From Megalobrama amblycephala (lineage: Eukaryota; Chordata; Actinopteri; Cypriniformes; Xenocyprididae), in the NCBI RefSeq assembly GCF_018812025.1, contig NC_063054.1, positions 25,796,142-25,860,141 on the forward strand: DNA of 64,000 bases, given 5' to 3'. A model generated the notes under the pieces. It saw only the letters and a program-made list of their open reading frames with translations, was not told where the DNA came from and made no database searches. Positions 51,540 to 63,017 of the stretch are shown in pieces. The first letter of the stretch is position 1. The number at the start of each line of letters is the position of its first letter. The position numbers were made by a program, and so were the translations under genes.

Positions 51540-53235
51540 GCTCACTGCCCTCTGCGCCATCAGTACTGTCAGGCTCTGCACCGTGGTTCCCATTGGCCCT
51601 TCGCAGGAAGTTGTGCAGGATGCAAGTTGCCTTCACAATGCTGTCAACTGTCTCTGGAGCCACTTACAGATGGTGCTGGTAGACTCTCCAGCACTGGCTG
51701 AGAATGCCAAAAACATTCTCAACTACACATCAAGCCCTGGAGAGCCGGTAGTTAAACACATGCTGGTCATCTGGCAGATGTCTTCCAGGGTAGGGACGGA
51801 GGAGAAAAGTTTTCAAAGGGAATGCCTCATCTGCAACAATAACAAATGGTAACGCCCCCAGCTCTGGTGCAGATGGCAGATGAGAAGGCTTGAGAAGGAA
51901 CGTTTAAACTCCCAGTATTTAAGGCCTGTCCCAATAAAGAATTGGAAAATATTCCACCATCGGTGTTGCTGCCTGATGCCCCTACATCCACCACTAGGAA
52001 GCGATAGTCAGCACCTACCAAGGCAAACAGAACCACAGAAAAGGTGCCCTTATAATTGAAAAACTGGGAGCCAGAATTAGCTGGTGCCTGAATCACAATG
52101 TGCTTCCCATCCAAAGCACCGATACAATTGGGGAAGTTCCATTTTTCAGAAAATCTCAGGGCAGTTGTCTTCCAGAACTCCTCATTGGAGACTGGCATGT
52201 AGGTGTTTTTTAAGGTCTCCCAGAGGACATCACAGGTTTGCTTCACAATGTTGGACACCGTGGAAATTCCAAGGTGGAAACTGGCGGCTATGGTGGTGAA
52301 AGAATCCCCAGTGCTAAGGAATATGAGGAAAATAAATGAGGAGAATTGATTAGTAGATAGTGTAAATAAACCATATTTTATCAATAGTAAAAAATTATTG
52401 TTCAGACATGTGATTAACAATAAAGGGTAAAACTATTCCTGGGTCTTCTGTGATGATTTGAATTCAGTTATATCCTGTCATTGTGTGTTATTTGTGTAAC
52501 CTTTGTTACATTTTTTAGCTTTACAATAGAAAACTAAAATACCTTGTGAATGTTTATTTAAACTATAGGTCTAGCAGTTGAAACTTCTATCTGTAGTCCA
52601 TAGCCATACAATTTCCCCACTGTGGGACAAATAAAGGTTTTCTTATCTTAGACAGAAGCCTATTTATAGCCTGGGCTACTCACAGTATATGTGAGTGGGT
52701 TTCTTTTCTGTAAACGAAATGTCCAGTAGATGTCACTAGCTATTCAATCAACATTAACCTTTGACAGGTATTGCATTTCTCAGGAGATTACAGCTCTTGT
52801 GGGAGTACATGCAAGTCGCTGTAGGCTATAGACTAGGATTACATAACCTTTTGAGGTAAAACTTGTTGAATTTTTTTTTTTAAACCTAATTGTGTCAGTG
52901 ACTATGGAAAGTGAATGTGTTGCTGTCAGTATGACTGTGGCACTTAAATGTTTACATTGTGACTGGAAACATCATAATATCAACACTTGAACATGACAAT
53001 CAGTGACCTGATATTAAGAGGACAGCTCACCTTAAGCAGACTGCCAAACACTGCTCCGGATCGATTGGTTCCCAGAAGTTTGTGGTTTGTCTTGTCAGAT
53101 GCGGTGCCACTGTCTGGAGGAGCTCCTCAAATTGTCCCATGGACATTCTAAAGTAAGTACGGAACCGGCCATGATAAAGTTTTAGCTCCTGTACAAGATT
53201 AGCTTCCATGGTCGTATCAGGACAGATAGGAAGTT
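51540..53235 (-). pseudogene. PIF/Harbinger transposase (HARBI1-like), two exons, nearly complete
   Basis: DDE transposase on the minus strand. Exon A ends at 53031: MEANLVQELKLYHGRFRTYF, RMSMGQFEELLQTVAPHLTR, EPIDPEQCLAVCL, donor GTGAGC. Exon B starts at 52313 after TTCCTTAG and continues in frame with STGDSFTTIAASFHLGISTV (helix-turn-helix), NFPNCIGALDGKHIVIQAP (first D), VVDVGASGSNTDGGIFSNS (second D). After a one-base frame change near 51905 it reads LPFVIVADEAFPLK and VVENVFGIL (catalytic E). Two stops lie near the end (one just before CVVENVFG, one in the HHL-VAPETVD phrase). All three catalytic residues are present. A Myb-like partner gene, usual for Harbinger, is not seen. Confidence 0.88.
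52314..53030. other. Intron (or insertion) within the Harbinger transposase
   Basis: Bounded by GTGAGC and a pyrimidine-rich TTCCTTAG on the minus strand, with transposase reading in frame on both sides. 52600-52650 has CACTGTGGGACAAATAAAGG, which looks like a LINE 3' end. Confidence 0.6.
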
Positions 53236-54049
53236 CATAGGTCACAAGGCTGGGCTCTGGGACAGAAGTGAACTCTGGAGTGGACTCATGGACTGAGGTG
53301 GACTCTGGAGCAGTCTCATGGGTTGGAGTGGTTTCTGGAGCTGACTCATCAACTGAGGAGCAGTGCACGGCCCAAACACACAAAATGGCCATAGCCGTAA
53401 CGGGTAACACAATTGACAGCAGCAACACCTCAGAAACTCCCAGACTTAACATTACCACTGGGATGCTCGCTGCTCGCACCAACGTCAGTGGTGTGTCCTC
53501 CAGACTTGAAGCCAGTCTCCAAAGCTTAGGGAAAGCCTTACTGTCTACATGTGCAGTGCACCGGGAACACAGATGTGGCACCCATGATGGCTGAAGACTC
53601 TGGTGAGGCACCTGTGAAGGCTGGAGACTCTGGCGTAGGGTTCGTAATGGCTGGAGGCTCTGGTGTGGCGACCATCTTGTCTGATGACACAGGTGTAGCG
53701 GCCATGACAGCTGGAGGTTCAGGCGTTGCAGCCATCTTGTCCGAAGACACAGGCGGAGTGGCCAGCTTGTCCGAAGACACAGACGGAGCGGCCATCTTGT
53801 CCAAAGACACAGGTTGAGCGGCCCATCTTGTCTGAAGACAATGGCTTGGCGGCCATTACAGGACGAGACTCTGGAATGGCGGCCATCTTGATCGGGGACT
53901 CTGACATGGCAGCCATCTTGTGAACAGGCTTGGAAGTGAGAGCCATCTTGTGAACAGGCTCTGATGCAGGAACTAGGACGAGAAGGTACATAAAGCACAG
54001 GAGTGGCAAAAGCATTATTACTGGGCATGGTGGGTAAATGAAGCCTCAT
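53236..54049 (-). pseudogene. Repetitive KMAA-type coding region with a membrane segment, upstream of and in frame with the transposase
   Basis: 54010-53540 (minus) is a tandemly repetitive coding array of 30-36 base units giving peptides such as SSDKMAATPEPPAVMAAT and VHKMAAMSESPIKMAA; it changes frame near 53815. 53480-53360 reads VVMLSLGVSEVLLLSIVLPV and TAMAILCVWAVHC, a likely transmembrane segment, followed by an E/S/T/P-rich repeat (ETTPTHETAPESTSVHESTP) that runs without a stop into the transposase N-terminus at about 53230. Such KMAA repeats with an AILCVWA segment recur in cyprinid repeat-derived proteins (recollection). The function is unknown. Confidence 0.6.
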
Positions 54050-54789
54050 GAAGCACTGAGGCTTTCCCCTGACTGTTCCTGGAAAAGATTCAAAGCTTCA
54101 AGAGTGTCGAGAACAGCGCCATCTGGTGCTTATTTAAAACATATCAGCCAGAAGCTTTTGGAAGAAGCTCTGTCAGATGACGTAACCACCACACGCTCCA
54201 CAGTTTCATTATGTGTACAAATAAAAGCCTTACACGTGTGTTTCATTTGTCCATTAAATAAATTAATTTACCCTTTTAAAGTGTGACAATAAAATATTAT
54301 ATGACCTTACATGATTTAATATGATGTAATGTACTAATACTACACGCATTCACTAGTGAAAAAGGACATTGTGGTTATACTATCATCTGTTTTTAAATGT
54401 GCTTATGACACTTTGATAGTGCTTGTGTAACTGTAGGAAAGACAGAAAGGGGATAAAATTGTGTTAATTATTTTTATTGACCCATCAAGACTGAGACAAC
54501 GAGGACTCGTTAAGTAAGATCTGGGGTTCGAACCTTCTGATACGCAAAGCGAAACGCGCACGTGATTGGATAGAAAGTGAGGCTTCATTTGTCATCGATC
54601 ACGTGACCAATACACACCCCGATAGAAACCTTCGCTAGAAATTGTGCCGCATGCGCGATACGCACATCGAAGCCTCAGTGTCATACGTAACATCACTACA
54701 TGGTGGTGATCTTGATGTGCCAAGCTCCATTGCCATCAGATGAGTGCAAAGTCAGGCAGGTCCGTAATGACCAGAATGACCAGAAACAA
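54050..54789. other. Decayed hAT-like sequence
   Basis: ATGAAGCCTCATGAAGCACT (54039) and TCGAAGCCTCAGTGTCATAC ... ACATCACTA (54668-54700) look like opposing ends of an element of about 670 bases. No ORF. 54705-54789 begins the LTR region of the gypsy element (tandem ATGACCAGAA). Confidence 0.4.
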
Positions 54790-56107
54790 CCCAGCTAACA
54801 CACGACGTAACAGTTACGTAATGTATTCGTACTTTTTGGTAATTTAATGACTTACTAACTGACAACGTAACTGCGACGTCGCATGCCAGTAATTTCATTA
54901 CCTTCAGATTACCATCTCACAACGTCGTCAGTACGATCTCCTAACGTTATAAGAAAACCAAGGACGTTCCAGATACGTACTCTATTGGTAATATAATGGT
55001 CATTCCATGACTTACTGGCAACGTAACAGCAACGTCATGTGCTGGTAATTTCATTACCACCATCATTTACACCTTCTTTATATGTTATTATTAACAGAAT
55101 TTGCCATTTAAAATGTGTAATTAAACGTCAGACACAAGACTGAAATGTCCCTTAAGTCAGAATATGGATGACTGCTTTTTATATAGTGACGTGACATACA
55201 GCGCGCGCCTCCACAAATGGAGTGCGCGCGCGCCCACAGTATGTTGACAAGTGAGTGAAGTTAATTTTTCTGAGAGAAGAATTTATTTTTCCGGGGTGAC
55301 AACGAATAAATGGCTTTTATAAAAATGTATAAAGTTAACTTTGGAAAGACACAAAACCTTTTTTTATTGTTATGTTTACGTTAGTGCTGGTGGCCGTTAG
55401 AGTTGCCATGGCAACCGGGAAAACGTTCAAGCTGCTGGAGAGGACAGCGTCAACGTTTCTCCGTGTTTCTCGTCAGTTTTATAGCAATAAAGTTCAACAA
55501 CTGCGTCAGATTGGTTAAGTAACATTACCCACAGTCTACTAAGTACTTTTGTTAATATTTTTACCTCTGTGATTATATGGTATCTTTCCTTGATCGTCTG
55601 AAATATATGTTAGCAAAATGTTACGCTAGCATAGCATATGTTTTTTAATAATACTGAGTGCAAAACGTCTTGAATGCTTTTAGGCTATATGTTTTATTTT
55701 ATTATTTTTATTTAGAGTTTTGATCATGTTCTGTGTGTTTTTCACAATAAATGAATTTAATTCATTTTGAGCTCTGCATTCATCATTCACAGCTGTTGGA
55801 ATAGCCTTTAAATTAGTTTGGGCAAATGAGGACATAAATTAGGTTAAACTACTGCATGTCCGCCCATAGAAAAACAAATAAATATAAAAATTACCAACTG
55901 ATTACCAGCACACAACTATTGATACACAACGTTGCCACGACGTTGCAGTTACTAACTGGCAACGTCACAAAGTTACGTTGTGGCAACGTATCCGGGAATT
56001 TCACTTTTCCGGTTGCCACAACGTAACTAGTTACGTCGCCACGACGAAAGTTTGGTCACCAAATTACGTTGCAGTTACGTAACAGTCACGTATTTTGGTT
56101 AGCTGGG
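54790..56107. mobile_element. DNA element with CCCAGCTAAC ends and dense ACGTAAC arrays
   Basis: Ends CCCAGCTAACACACGACGTA and, inverted, CCCAGCTAACCAAAATACGT. For about 280 bases at the left and 200 at the right, ACGTAAC/GTTACGT and AACGT motifs recur in both orientations. The interior has no ORF. It interrupts the gypsy LTR (GACCAGAAAC on both sides). The target duplication is at most two bases (AA), so no superfamily is assigned. Confidence 0.7.
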
Positions 56108-56356
56108 AATGGATGCAATGACCAGAAACTTTTGGAATATGTAGAATATGTTGGAACTGTAGAATATGTGTGTGTCATATTTATTCATGTATGTTCAGGA
56201 GCCAGATGTTTGAAAATGGACATGGTAAGGGGGTGTAGAGCAGGTGTTATGTTCTGTGGAGGTCACACATTAAATTGGTTCATCATAAAGTTATCACACG
56301 ACTCCTCTGTTTTCTGCACATCTACGTGGTGTCAGAAGCTGGATCGCTGACAAATC
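56108..56356 (+). mobile_element. Gypsy-type LTR end and primer binding site region
   Basis: The stretch before the gag ATG contains GTGGTGTCAGAAGCTGGAT (56327-56345). A TGGTGTCAGAAG phrase just after the LTR end is the usual place for a tRNA primer site. The LTR start is upstream of the insertion at 54790 and is not resolved. Confidence 0.55.
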
Positions 56357-56640
56357 ATGGCTCAAAATCTGCAGCTCATATATCCGCTCGTATTTGATGA
56401 CGACATCGCTAACAACTGGCTGAAATTCAAGAGGGAATGGGACATATACTGCAAAGCAGGGCTGTCGGACAAATCAAAAAAGGTGCAAGCTTACACTCTC
56501 CTCAATTTAGCTGGTTCGGATGCCCTAGATAAATATTCATTTAAGTCATTTCACTTTCATGAGGGTGAGGACAAAGAGGATCCTGACACATTAATAAAAA
56601 ATTTTGATGAGATATGCTTGCCAGAACGAAATGTGATAAT
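56357..56640 (+). pseudogene. Ty3/gypsy gag, N-terminal part
   Basis: Starts MAQNLQLIYPLVFDDDIANN and continues WLKFKREWDIYCKAGLSDKS and QAYTLLNLAGSDALD, the capsid-like start of gypsy gag proteins. It is interrupted at about 56640 by an insertion and resumes at 57327. Confidence 0.75.
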
Positions 56641-57326
56641 GATAATAATGATAATGGGTTCTATGATATTAGACTGTGTAGCCTATAATAAAAGTAATGA
56701 ATTTCAAACCTGAACCAAACATATTTTTATTCAAAGACCAACAGTTTGTCATTAGTCTTTAGTCTGCCACAAAAAAAAACAACAACATTAAAATCATGAA
56801 CTCAAATGTCATTGTGAAAAGAAAAAAACAATGACTGTTGTAAGTAACAGTAAGTAACAGTGCATAAATCAGACTTTTCTGTATAGCCTAATGCTAATAA
56901 GCTTAAACGAAAATAACGAAATAATTGTGTAGTGAAGTATTTTTTTGTACACAGTGCTGCGAACAATCAATCACTCCGTCCTCATCACCGTCCGCATCAC
57001 TGTCCTCCTCGCGGCTGCAGCAACTTGCACTCTCTTCATCAAGGCTTAAACAAAAAGGGCATGCAATGCATATCTAAATTCGCGGCCAGCCGCCTACGGT
57101 ATTTTTTTAGAACTTAGAAAAAAGATGCTGCAGCCAATGAGCAGCCGGCGGGGCTCACGACTCAACCTCCGCAGACAGTTTTTAATGTATATGAGACAAT
57201 AACTACTCAAGATTTTGCTTTAGTATAATTTTCGGGACAATTAGGGCCAGATTCGGGATTCGGGACAACAGTTTAGATTTCGGGACTGTCCCGAATTTTT
57301 CGGGACGTCTGGTCACCCTAGATAAT
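56641..57326. mobile_element. hAT-like insertion in gag
   Basis: The right end TTCGGGACGTCTGGTCACCC (57299-57318) followed by TAG is a well-known fish hAT terminus type (recollection). The left end is not a matching repeat. GATAATGG occurs just before 56655 and just after 57319, which may be the duplication, though the left flank is itself a GATAAT repeat. Confidence 0.5.
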
Positions 57327-58281
57327 GGCCAGACATGCATTCAATATCATGGTGCAAAAACCTGACGAAGGTATTCAATCTTACATGGCTACATTAAAAC
57401 TATTGGCTAAAAAATGCAACTTCGGCTCGCTAACTGATGAACTAATAATGACACAGTTTGTGCTCAACTATTAAAGGAAAAAGACTTGACATTAGAATCA
57501 GCAGTCAGGCTATGTTTGCTGTTTGAGCATTCAGAAAGGAGTACTAAGGAGCTCAAGAGAGAGGCTGAAGTGTGTGCAGTGCAGCAGAACAAAAGGCGAT
57601 GTAACAATTGCGGGGGTGAGCACGCTTATGGAGCGCAACAAATGCCCGGCTTTTAACAAACGCTGTAACAACAAATGGAATCACTACGCTAAGTTTTGTA
57701 GATCCAACCCTCAAAACATAAGTGGGCGTATGGCACCATTTAGTGGAACTGGTGAAAAAAACCTACACAGAGTAAATGAAGTGGAAAGTGAGGTCCACCA
57801 AGATTATTTTCATTGTGAAAGTGTTGACCTGCTTGCAAACAAAGGAAAAATATTCACCACTCTCTCAACAACCTGTAACAAGCAAGTCAAGCTAAAAATA
57901 GACACTGGAGCTAAATGCAATGTTATGTCTTTATCCACATTGCAGTATGTTGACCACAACACCAAAATTGACCACTCAAACAAAGTAAATCTGATAGCCT
58001 ATGGTGGTCAAACAATTCAGACACTGGGCACTGCCACCCTTTCAGGGGGAAAATTTTTATTCCACATAGTGGATAGAAATGTTAAGAGCCTGTTGGGTCT
58101 TCCAGACAACATGAGGTTAAATCTCATACAATTTAGCCCAGAAGTACATGCAGTACAACAACAGGCTCCTGAGATGAGAGATTATCAGGACTTGTTTCGT
58201 ACTGACACTGTTGGTAAGCTTCCAGTCATATATCACGTGCGCCTGGATGAATCGGTGCATCCTACTGTGTGTGCCCCCTGA
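57327..58281 (+). pseudogene. Gypsy gag end, zinc knuckle and aspartic protease
   Basis: Resumes with FNIMVQKPDEGIQSYMATLK; after frame changes, CNNCGGEHAYG and KCPAFNKRCNN-KWNHYAKFC form an imperfect CCHC pair (one C-G is lost). KLKIDTGAKCNVMSLSTLQ is the retropepsin site with its DTG. 57523-58281 is one open frame and ends with a TGA just before the RT. Confidence 0.8.
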
Positions 58282-59040
58282 AGGATCCCGCTGGCCATGA
58301 AAGACAAAGTTGCACAAGACTTGAAAAGGATGATCAGACTGGGTATTATCTCGCCAGTGGAGGAGGCTACTCTGTGGGTATCTGCCATGGCAGCTGCAGT
58401 CAAAAAGGATGGTACGGTACGCATATGCATTGACCCTGTGCATCTTAATAAGGCTCTCCTGAGGCCTCATCACCTGTTAAAGACTGTAGAGCAAGTGATT
58501 ACTGATATGCCACAGGTAAAGGTCTTCAGCATTTTAGATGCAAAGTGTGGATTCTGGCAGATCCCTCTGGATGAGGAATCATCGAAACTCACAACTTTTA
58601 TGACCCCGTTCGGAAGATACAAATTTTTACGAATGCCATATGGGATTTCACCTGGAAGTGAAGTTTTTCAGAGATGCATAGAACAGCTCTTTTCTGGACA
58701 GCCATGCGAAATGATAAAATAATGTCGTGGATGACATTTTGATCTGGGGCTCTCCTGTTGAGGAACACGACAAATGTGTGTTAGACCGTGTCAGAGCCAT
58801 CAATATGCAGCTGAACCCGACAAACTCGCATTTGCATCAAGATATCTCACTGACACTGAAGCATGTTATGCACAGATTGAGAATGAAGTCTCTTGGGACT
58901 AGTCTTTGCCTGTATAAAATTCCATGATTATATATATGGCCGCCCAGTAACTGTGGAGACGGATCATCAGCCCCTCATATCTATCCTGAGGAAGCATCTG
59001 CACACAGCGTCGGTGTACAGCCAGCGAATGATACAGTAAC
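58282..59040 (+). pseudogene. Gypsy reverse transcriptase and RNase H remnant
   Basis: Reads LKRMIRLGIISPVEEATLWV, KKDGTVRICIDPVHLNKALL, VFSILDAKCGFWQIPLDEES (motif A) and MPYGISPGSEVFQR (motif B). The active-site box reads VVDDIL, with the usual aromatic residue replaced and a stop one codon earlier. Deletions follow (the connection is lost after INMQLNPTN). TVETDHQPLISILRKHLHTA from RNase H remains. Integrase and the 3' LTR are missing. Confidence 0.85.
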
Positions 59041-59715
59041 AGGATAACAAGATAACAAGGTGACGTGGTCCAATGAGTGTCCAGTGAACTGAGTTGCAGG
59101 GAAACATGAGGTGAACAAACAATGGAGACACAGGGAACACAGACAGGGATCGTGACAGATTTATAATTCATTATATATATCATTTGAGGAACACATTTAG
59201 ACTAAAAAGTAACTATATCCCATATTCAGCTGTTTAGGCTCACTTACTTTTATTTTGATAAAGTAAGTACAAATGATGTGAGGAATTGTGCAAATGCACT
59301 TTAATTCTCATGTGATAAAATAGCCAGTTATGTTTTAGACTTCATGACTATGGATGCTTATGGGTAGCAATATTCAATTTGAAATGTAATATGCAAAATG
59401 GCAATGCATTTCTGTATTTAACTTTACATTTTCGTACCCCAAGTGCAATCATTTCTGATTTGCAATCTCAACAACCATTAATGAATAGTTGGTGAATTCA
59501 GTGATATGAAAAGGAAATCACAGTATCTGAGAACCTAGACTTTATAATATCATGTCTGTTGCATGTATGTTGTGTAGAATCCATTTGTTCATTATTCTAC
59601 TCTTTACAGTCTTTACTGTCAGAGTTATTCAATATGATTATAGCTTAAAAAGAATGTCAGACACAAAGATTTACTCCAAAAAAATCTACACTGCTCAAAA
59701 AAATAAATTAAATTA
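59041..59715. other. Intergenic, unassigned
   Basis: AT-rich, with no recognised element. Confidence 0.4.
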
Positions 59716-60500
59716 AAGCTGCAAGCAGAGATGAAAGGGCTCTCGCACCTGGACTCACCGCCACCCGGTGGCCTTAGGAAAACTGTGAACATTGGGTGAT
59801 ATTCATTTAAGCGGATGAATAGAGGAGAAATATGGCAAAGTCATTTTGATGGTCAAAGTCATATACAAATGTGTTTCTGGGAATGAATTGCAGTGAAAAG
59901 CATGCCATTTCCTGTTTCCAACAGGTGGCGCTATGACTAACTGAATATTGGCATATAGATGTCTTCAGGCCAGGACTCTTATCACACATGTAAAGTTTGG
60001 GGCAGATCAGACACTGTATTCCTGAGTTACAACAGTTTCCTCTTTCATGGCGAAACATCAGATTTTATCAGGCCGCCATGGACACGCTTTTCAACAAAAA
60101 CTCAAAATCTTTGCAATATAACATTGTTAAGGCGTTAAGATTAGACTGACCATATATGATGTGGTTCTGGTTAAATCTCTATGAGGAATTAATCACAGTG
60201 TGAAACAAGTCATTTCCTGTTGCCAACAGGTGGCGCTATGACTGTAACTGAATATTGCCATGTAGTTGTCTTCAGGCCAGGACTCTAATAAAACTTTTGC
60301 AAGTTTGGGGCAGATCGGACATTGTATGCCCAAGTTATAACAACATCCTGTTTCATGGCAAAACATCGAATTTGTCAGGCCGCCACGGACATGCCCTTCA
60401 GTGAAAAGTAAAGATCTTCGCAATTTAACGTCACAAAGGCCTTTAGATTAGACTGACCAAATATGATGTTGAGAAAATTCTAAATATTTCACTTCCTGTT
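59716..60500. repeat. Two tandem units (~305 bp) of a dispersed fish repeat
   Basis: Begins AAAGCTGCAAGCAGAGATGA. AACAGGTGGCGCTATGACT at 59920 and 60225, GTTTGGGGCAGATC and CAGGCCGCCA recur 300-305 bases apart. No coding sequence. Confidence 0.8.
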
Positions 60501-60537
60501 GGGTTTTCAGATTTTGCACCCAGGGGCACGAAGGGCG

Positions 60538-61035
60538 CTTAAAGGGTTAGTTCACCCAAAAATGAAAATTCTGTCATTTATTACTTACCCTCATGCCGTT
60601 CCACACCCATAAGACCTTCGTTAATCCTCGGAACACAAATTAAGATATTTTTGTTGAAATCCGATGGCTCCGTGAGGCCTGCATAAGGAGCAATGACATT
60701 TCCTCTCTCAAGATCCATAAAGGTTCATGTGAGTTCATGTGAGTACAGTGGTTCAATATTAATATTACAAAGCGAACGAGAATATTTTTGGTGCGCCAAA
60801 AAAAAAAAAAAAAAAAAAAAAAAAACGACTTATATAGTGATGGCCGATTTCAAAACACTGCTTCAGGAAGCTTCGGAGTACAATGAATCAGTGTGTCGAA
60901 TCAGCTGTTTGGAGCGCCAAAGTAATGTGATATCAGCAGTTTGGTGGCTTGACCCGTGATCCGAATCATGATTCGATACGCTGATTCATTATGCTCCGAA
61001 GCTTCCTGAAGCAGTGTTTTGAAATTGGCTATAAC
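60538..61035. mobile_element. AGGGTTAGTTCACCC repeat with inverted arms
   Basis: Starts TTAAAGGGTTAGTTCACCCA. Poly-A at 60799-60825. Arms 60841-60903 and 60965-61030 are reverse complements (AAACACTGCTTCAGGAAGCT and AGCTTCCTGAAGCAGTGTTT). Confidence 0.65.
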
Positions 61036-61049
61036 ATTCCCTATGGCAT

Positions 61050-61356
61050 CTCCAGAATATTTCATGTCTGTCACATGTGCTCAGTGTGAACCTGCTCTCA
61101 TCCGTGAAGAGAACGGGGCACCAATGGCAGGGCACAGATCACAATAGAAGACGTCGAGCCCTCATGCCACCCCCATGAAGTCTGTTTCTGACAGTTTGGT
61201 TTGAAACATGGACACTAGTAGCCTGTTGGAGGTCTTTCTGTAGGGCTCTGGCAGTGCTCCTCCTGTTCCTCCTCGTACAAAGGAGCAGATACCAGTCCTG
61301 CTGCTGGGTTGTGGCCTTTCTACCTCCCAGCACTCCTTAAATTCATAAATATCCAC
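61050..61356 (-). pseudogene. Tc1/mariner transposase fragment
   Basis: The minus strand reads [40 protein letters not shown] and [15 protein letters not shown], the helix-turn-helix part. After a deletion it reads HWCPVLFTDESRFTLSTCDR with the first catalytic aspartate (TDES). Frame changes occur between the two. Confidence 0.85.
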
Positions 61357-62158
61357 ATTACCGCCTCAGAAATTACTAATTTTTAATCAATAAATATAAT
61401 TAGAATAAGACACAGAGCCATTACAAATCAAATGAAATCATTAACAACAAAATTCATCTTTGCATTGCAGAGGTGGCAGAGAAGATGCATCTGAATTGCT
61501 AAATTACAAATGTATAAATAACATTGAAAATAATGTTTTAAAAATATTTTTTTATTGAATGTTTGTATAAAAGCAATATCATGTTTACAGTCATGCTCAA
61601 ATTTGTGAAAACAGCTCTCTTGTGATATTTCACAGTATAATACAAAAATCCAGATCTCATACAAGTACTTTTTTGCAACCATATCTTGATTTTTTTGAGC
61701 ATTTGTATTAATTTTGGTGAATTTTTTTGACTCAATCCCTCATTAATTTATGAACCGGCACAATAAATAAATCAAATTAGAAGTAAATTATTGATTGCAT
61801 TTGAAGCAGTAAGTTTTACATCCAATCACATTAATGATGTTAATAAATAAATCAGATAATGCCCCAGCAATTTTTGCAATATCCCAGCAGTTGTGGTCTT
61901 GACCAGTCTTGAAACAAAATCCCGAGCCCTCTTAATCTGAGACCGAGACAAGACTGAGTAAAAATTGAGACCGAGACAAGACCAAGACCTTCAAAAAATG
62001 GTCTTAAGACCGGTCTCGAATACTACAATACTATTGGACAGACTGATATCCCTGAAGTTTAATTGACTGTATTTAATTTTTAAGTTTAATCATACTGTGA
62101 TAATTGAGTATTCCCTTAATTTTTTTGAGCAGTGTATTTCAGAAACACATTTGATTGC
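61357..62158. other. Intergenic, AT-rich with a short repeat
   Basis: 61900-62030 has GAGACCGAGACAAGAC repeated and an inverted GGTCTTAAGACC. Otherwise nothing recognised. Confidence 0.4.
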
Positions 62159-62470
62159 TGTAACACAGTTCGTATGTACGAGAAGAAGGAGAGTTCGCGG
62201 GAACCGGCGAACGTTGAAACAAACTTTAATATAAAATAAACAAAGAACCCTTGCGGACGTCTGCCGGCCACACAAACATAATAAAACATAACGTAAAGTC
62301 CAGGCCTGGTCCTCTCTCGTCGTTCACTGTCGTCGCTCCTCCTTCTATGCTCCCGGAGCTCTTCCGTGAGAGACTCAAGGCCGGTGCACCTCCCAGGTGT
62401 AGCTCGTTAACTCTCGCGCCACCGGCCTCGTGCCGTTCCCTCACGTCTCTTGCCCGCCCTGCTTGCCACA
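62159..62470 (-). mobile_element. Solo LTR, second copy of the 24.5-kb family, opposite orientation
   Basis: On the minus strand it begins TGTGGCAAGCAGGGCGGGCA and ends CTGTGTTACA. Flanks are ATTGC and ATTGT (5 bp, one mismatch). It shares the GGACCAGGCCTGGACTTTA and GTGAGGGAACGGC phrases with 24513-24817. Confidence 0.85.
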
Positions 62471-62615
62471 ATTGTTTTGTTGTTGTTGTTGAACCTATTC
62501 TTCAATGTCTCTATCACAGTCTCCTCTACACTGACACAGAGCTGTGCACTTTAAGGAGGCTTTTTTTGCAGCCACAACTTAAGAGTGGACTGGCTTGCCT
62601 GTGGAAGAGTTGACC

Positions 62616-62948
62616 TCAATGGTCTCCAATCGCTTGGGTCCATCCAACCCCAGACTGAGATGGCATATTTGGTGCCATCACAAATGTTTTTTCCCTCAAC
62701 AGTGTCCCAAATGCCACCCACAACTGCTCAATGTCCAGCTCTGACACATGTGTAATGGCTAGAACCACGACATCTGTGTCCACAGTGCACAAGGTGACCT
62801 TTTTAAATCCTTTCCTTGCAGAATCTGTCACATGGAGTAGCATACTTCCCTCTGCCTCTTCATGTATGAAGGCAATCTGATTTGATTCTCGTGCAGGCCA
62901 GTGTGCCAAAACAGAAACTGAAGACTTTCTTGCTGTCTCATGGTACAC
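62616..62948 (-). pseudogene. Repeat-borne protein, first half (VDTDVVVLA region)
   Basis: 110 open codons: FIHEEAEGSMLLHVTDSARK, GFKKVTLCTVDTDVVVLAIT, LDIEQLWVAFGT, ending GVGWTQAIGDH. I recall fish repeat-encoded proteins in which HEEADTR ... VDTDVVVLA precedes FHAFTGCDT. The continuation here is on the other strand (63018-63290). Function unknown; the acidic motifs recall nuclease-like folds, but that is speculation. Confidence 0.5.
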
Positions 62949-63017
62949 CAGTTGTCAATGGTGACAAGCAGATAGTCTTGAATCAGTGTACTGATTGTAG
63001 GTCCATATCATCAGGAT

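Noticed and set aside
53551..53923. Plus-strand ORFs with glycine/valine repeats
   Set aside because: Reverse reading of the KMAA repeat array.
59716..60500. CRISPR-like array
   Set aside because: Only two 305-bp units, no short regular repeats with spacers, and the context is a vertebrate genome.
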